DNA of 10,139 nucleotides from Bacteroidales bacterium. GTDB lineage: Bacteria > Bacteroidota > Bacteroidia > Bacteroidales > Tenuifilaceae. The DNA lies in the NCBI GenBank assembly GCA_008933525.1, contig WBUV01000080.1, positions 1 through 10,139 on the forward strand, written 5' to 3'. A program made the translations under genes and the position numbers. The notes below the pieces were generated by a model. The model saw only the letters and a program-made list of their open reading frames with translations. It did no database searches and had not been told where the DNA came from. Positions 7,491 to 10,139 of the stretch are shown here, piece by piece; position 1 is the first letter of the stretch; each line of letters opens with the position of its first letter.

Positions 7491-9647
7491 ATGAAAACCT
7501 ATTTAACCGATCAAATCAGGAATGTTGCCTTACTGGGTAATACCGGCTCTGGCAAAACACTACTTGCCGAGTCGATGATGTTTGAAGGAAAAGTTATCGA
7601 GCGTAAGGGAACTATCGAGGGGAAGAATACTGTTTCGGACTACTCCGAAATTGAACAGATTAACCAAAGGTCCATCTTCTCTACTATTCTGTACACCGAA
7701 TTCATGGACCGTAAGCTAAACATAATTGACACTCCAGGTTCCGATGATTTCGTGGGTGGTGTTATAACATCGATGTATCCAGCCGACATTATGGTGATGG
7801 TTATTAACGGCCAGTATGGCATTGAAGTAGGCACTGAAATTTTCAATCGCCACGCTGAACGCATGAATAAGCCGATGGTACTTGCAGTAAACCAGCTAGA
7901 CCATGAAAAAGCGAACTTCGACCAAACTCTCGACTCCTTAAAGCAAACTTTTGGCAATAAGGTTATTTTAGCCCAATATCCAGTGAATCCAGGTACATCA
8001 TTCGATGCATTCATTGATGTAGTCACTATGAAGATGTACAAGTTTAAGGGGGATACTGGTATTCGTGAAGAATTCCCAATTCCTGCCGAAGAGGCGGATA
8101 AAGCGGCTGAATTGCACAACGCACTTATTGAGGCTGCTGCTGAGAATGATGAATCGTTAATGGAAAAGTTCTTTGAACAAGGCTCATTGAGCGAAGATGA
8201 AATGCGTTCAGGATTATCTGCAGGTATTCGTAACCGTCAACTTTTCCCTGTTTTCTGCTTATCGGCAAAACGTAACATTGGTACAAAACGTTTGATGGAT
8301 TTCATCCTAAACGTAGGTCCAAATCCTGCATCGACCCCAATGCTTAAAAACAACAATGATAAGGAAGTAAAATGCGACTCATCTGCTCCAACCTCGCTGT
8401 TTATCTTCAAATCATCGATTGAACCACACATTGGAGAAATTAGTTACTTCCGAGTTATGTCCGGCAAAGTAACTGAAGGCATGGATCTCGCCAATGCAAA
8501 CAACTCAACAAAGGAGCGTATAGCCCAACTATTTGTAGTTGCGGGAAAAAACCGTAATAAGGTAACCGAACTTGTTGCTGGCGATATTGGGGCTACTGTA
8601 AAACTAAAGAACTCGAAAACTAACCATACTCTTTGCGGATCGGGACTAGATTTCACTTTCGATCCAATGGTATTCCCTAACGCTAAGTTCCGTACTGCAA
8701 TTAAACCAAAGAACGAAGCCGATACCGAAAAAATGAGCGAACTTTTACACAAGGCTCATCAGGAGGATCCAACGATTTTGGTAGAACACTCTAAGGAATT
8801 AAAGCAAATAATTGTTTCGGGACAAGGTGAACACCACTTAAATACTTTAAAGTGGCAATTGACTAACCTAAATAAACTTGAGATCGAGTTTATTCCTCCA
8901 CGCATCTCGTATCGCGAAACTATTACCAAGGTTGCGGCAGCTGATTATCGTCACAAAAAACAATCGGGTGGTGCTGGGCAGTTTGGTGAGGTTCACATTG
9001 TTATTGAACCACACGTTGAAGGTGCTCCAGATCCTACAAAGTATAAAATTGCAGGTAAAGAGGTTAACATCAGCGTTCGCGGAAAAGAAGAGGTGCCTCT
9101 TGAGTGGGGCGGAAAACTTGTTTTTTACAACTGTATAGTTGGTGGCGCAATTGACACACGTTTCCTTCCTGCAATTCTTAAAGGTATTATGGAAAAAATG
9201 GAGGAAGGTCCACTTACCGGTTCATACGCTCGCGATATCCGCGTTGCTGTTTACGATGGTAAAATGCACCCTGTTGACTCCAACGAAATTTCCTTTAAGT
9301 TAGCAGGACGTAACGCCTTTAAAACTGCGTTTAAGGAGGCTGGTCCTAAAATTATGGAACCTGTTTACGATGTGGAAGTTCTTGTTCCATCGGACAGAAT
9401 GGGCGATGTAATGAGCGACCTACAAAACCGCCGTGCTATTATTATGGGTATGGGTAGTGTTAAAGGTTTCGAGGTTATCAACGCTAAGGTACCTCTTGCT
9501 GAACTTAACAAGTACTCAACTGCACTATCATCGCTAACCAGCGGGCGTGCAACCTACAATATGAAGTTCAATGCTTACGAGCAAGTTCCATCCGATGTTC
9601 AGGATAAACTGCTTAAAGCATACGAAGCAGAAGATCAAGACGAGTAG
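7491..9647 (+). CDS. fusA2: EF-G paralog with degenerate GTPase motifs (EF-G2 type)
   Basis: The 718-residue product aligns with EF-G over all domains. The start at 7491 gives MKTYLTDQIRNVALLGNTGSGKT, an EF-G2-like N-terminus; the 64 extra codons back to 7299 resemble nothing in EF-G and overlap the promoter candidate. The G domain keeps a P-loop (GNTGSGKT, 16-23) and SAK (258-260). However, switch I is RSIF (60-63) instead of RGIT, DTPGH is DTPGS (80-84, losing the catalytic His), and NKxD is NQLD (134-137). Domain IV keeps HKKQSGGAGQF (488-498) and the tip His593 in MHPVDS. An insertion of about 28 residues relative to the neighbouring fusA lies within about 508-558. In Bacteroides thetaiotaomicron an EF-G2 paralog supports slow translocation without GTP hydrolysis during carbon starvation; a similar role here is inference. 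It ends in tandem TAG codons (9645, 9651) before a hairpin terminator. The gene symbol rests on similarity. Confidence 0.92.
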   Translation: MKTYLTDQIRNVALLGNTGSGKTLLAESMMFEGKVIERKGTIEGKNTVSDYSEIEQINQRSIFSTILYTEFMDRKLNIIDTPGSDDFVGGVITSMYPADIMVMVINGQYGIEVGTEIFNRHAERMNKPMVLAVNQLDHEKANFDQTLDSLKQTFGNKVILAQYPVNPGTSFDAFIDVVTMKMYKFKGDTGIREEFPIPAEEADKAAELHNALIEAAAENDESLMEKFFEQGSLSEDEMRSGLSAGIRNRQLFPVFCLSAKRNIGTKRLMDFILNVGPNPASTPMLKNNNDKEVKCDSSAPTSLFIFKSSIEPHIGEISYFRVMSGKVTEGMDLANANNSTKERIAQLFVVAGKNRNKVTELVAGDIGATVKLKNSKTNHTLCGSGLDFTFDPMVFPNAKFRTAIKPKNEADTEKMSELLHKAHQEDPTILVEHSKELKQIIVSGQGEHHLNTLKWQLTNLNKLEIEFIPPRISYRETITKVAAADYRHKKQSGGAGQFGEVHIVIEPHVEGAPDPTKYKIAGKEVNISVRGKEEVPLEWGGKLVFYNCIVGGAIDTRFLPAILKGIMEKMEEGPLTGSYARDIRVAVYDGKMHPVDSNEISFKLAGRNAFKTAFKEAGPKIMEPVYDVEVLVPSDRMGDVMSDLQNRRAIIMGMGSVKGFEVINAKVPLAELNKYSTALSSLTSGRATYNMKFNAYEQVPSDVQDKLLKAYEAEDQDE

Positions 9648-9676
9648 TCTTAGAACGGTCATCATACTTAATAAGA

Positions 9677-9700
9677 AAAAGGAGGCAAATGCCTCCTTTT
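9677..9700. terminator. Bidirectional intrinsic terminator
   Basis: AAAAGGAGGC (9677-9686) and GCCTCCTTTT (9691-9700) form a perfect 10-bp stem with an AAAT loop. The GC-rich core (GGAGGC) is flanked by A and T runs, so a U-tract follows the hairpin on either strand. It lies 29 nt after the EF-G paralog stop and 36 nt beyond the stop of the convergent gene on the right, so it can end both transcripts. Confidence 0.9.
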
Positions 9701-9736
9701 ATTTGTCACACAAAATCGTACAAACCAAATACCTTC

Positions 9737-10139
9737 CTATTTTTTTTCCTGTGGAATAGAGTAAAAAGTTTTGCTTACGATTTTCCATCCATCTTCAAAC
9801 TTCAATAAGGACAAATAATCTATAAACTTCATCACATTACCCTCGTAAAACTCAATTTTAGCAACTGCTGCATTTCCAGAAACATCTATAAACAAAAATT
9901 TTATTGTGGTTAGCTCATTTTGGAAAGAGTACTTTAAGCCTTTCATTTTTCCACTTTTAGCACTCTCCATCCAACTATATATTGGATACGTCCACATAAT
10001 ATTGCCACTCCCTACCCCTAGCAATGTAAAACCTGGATGAAAACCCTTGCTTACAGCATCGGCGTCAGCATTATTACACAACCCATCAACATAAGCGCTT
10101 TGAATAACATTTTTAATAAGTTCTTTTTGATCTTCATCT
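9737..10139 (-). CDS. NTF2-like / putative lumazine-binding family protein (partial, N-terminus beyond window)
   Basis: The reading frame enters from the right edge and runs 133 codons to a TAG stop. It begins DEDQKELIKNVIQSAYVDGLCNNADADAVSKGFHPGFTLLGVG, which resembles the first helices of the putative lumazine-binding (Lumazine_bd_2, SnoaL/NTF2-like) family. The rest fits the curved beta-sheet of that cone-shaped fold: TIKFLFIDVSGNAAVAKIEFYEG, then KFIDYLSLLKFEDGWKIVSKTFYSIP. This family often contains small secreted or periplasmic proteins of unknown role; whether a signal peptide exists cannot be seen because the N-terminus is missing. A TTG at 10079-10081 could be read as a start, but the frame stays open and family-like upstream of it, so the real start lies outside. 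No substrate can be assigned. It converges on the EF-G paralog and shares its terminator. Confidence 0.75.
   Translation of the reverse strand, partial: DEDQKELIKNVIQSAYVDGLCNNADADAVSKGFHPGFTLLGVGSGNIMWTYPIYSWMESAKSGKMKGLKYSFQNELTTIKFLFIDVSGNAAVAKIEFYEGNVMKFIDYLSLLKFEDGWKIVSKTFYSIPQEKK

Noticed and set aside
7640..8119. 159-codon minus-strand open frame inside the EF-G paralog
   Set aside because: It overlaps the conserved G domain of the paralog on the opposite strand and shows no independent coding evidence.

Overview
The window looks like a Bacteroidetes chromosome, probably Bacteroidales or a near relative. Three things point there: the ribosomal proteins closely resemble Bacteroides-type sequences, the gene order joins the str and S10 clusters without a tuf gene between them, and the promoter-like sites match the Bacteroidetes TTTG / TAnnTTTG pattern rather than the E. 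coli -35/-10. Shine-Dalgarno sites are mostly absent, as is usual in this phylum. No mobile elements, tRNAs, rRNAs or CRISPR arrays were seen.

Positions 1-6945 hold one long minus-strand translation operon. In transcription order it reads rpsL, rpsG, fusA, rpsJ, rplC, rplD, rplW, rplB, rpsS, rplV and rpsC, with rpsC running off the left edge. Gaps are 5-29 nt, and rplC/rplD overlap by one base (TAATG). The genes encode ribosomal proteins S12, S7, S10, L3, L4, L23, L2, S19, L22 and S3 plus canonical elongation factor G. The striking anomaly is rplB (L2): an in-frame amber codon (plus-strand 1691-1693) sits where a tyrosine is expected, and the frame is intact on both sides.

Positions 6946-7490 are a divergent regulatory region. 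Two tandem promoter candidates face the ribosomal operon, and one faces right towards an EF-G paralog. There is also a 7-bp inverted repeat and pairs of short direct repeats.

Positions 7491-9647 (plus strand) encode a 718-residue EF-G paralog. Its G-domain motifs are altered at the switch I threonine, the catalytic histidine after DTPG and the NKxD lysine, while the domain IV tip that enters the ribosomal decoding site is retained. It also carries an insertion of about 28 residues in domain IV. It resembles the Bacteroides EF-G2 type, which supports translocation without hydrolysing GTP. Here it lies head-to-head with the operon that carries the canonical fusA.

A perfect hairpin terminator (9677-9700) separates this gene from a convergent minus-strand gene (9737 to the right edge). 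That gene encodes an NTF2-like / lumazine-binding-like protein and is cut off at its N-terminus.
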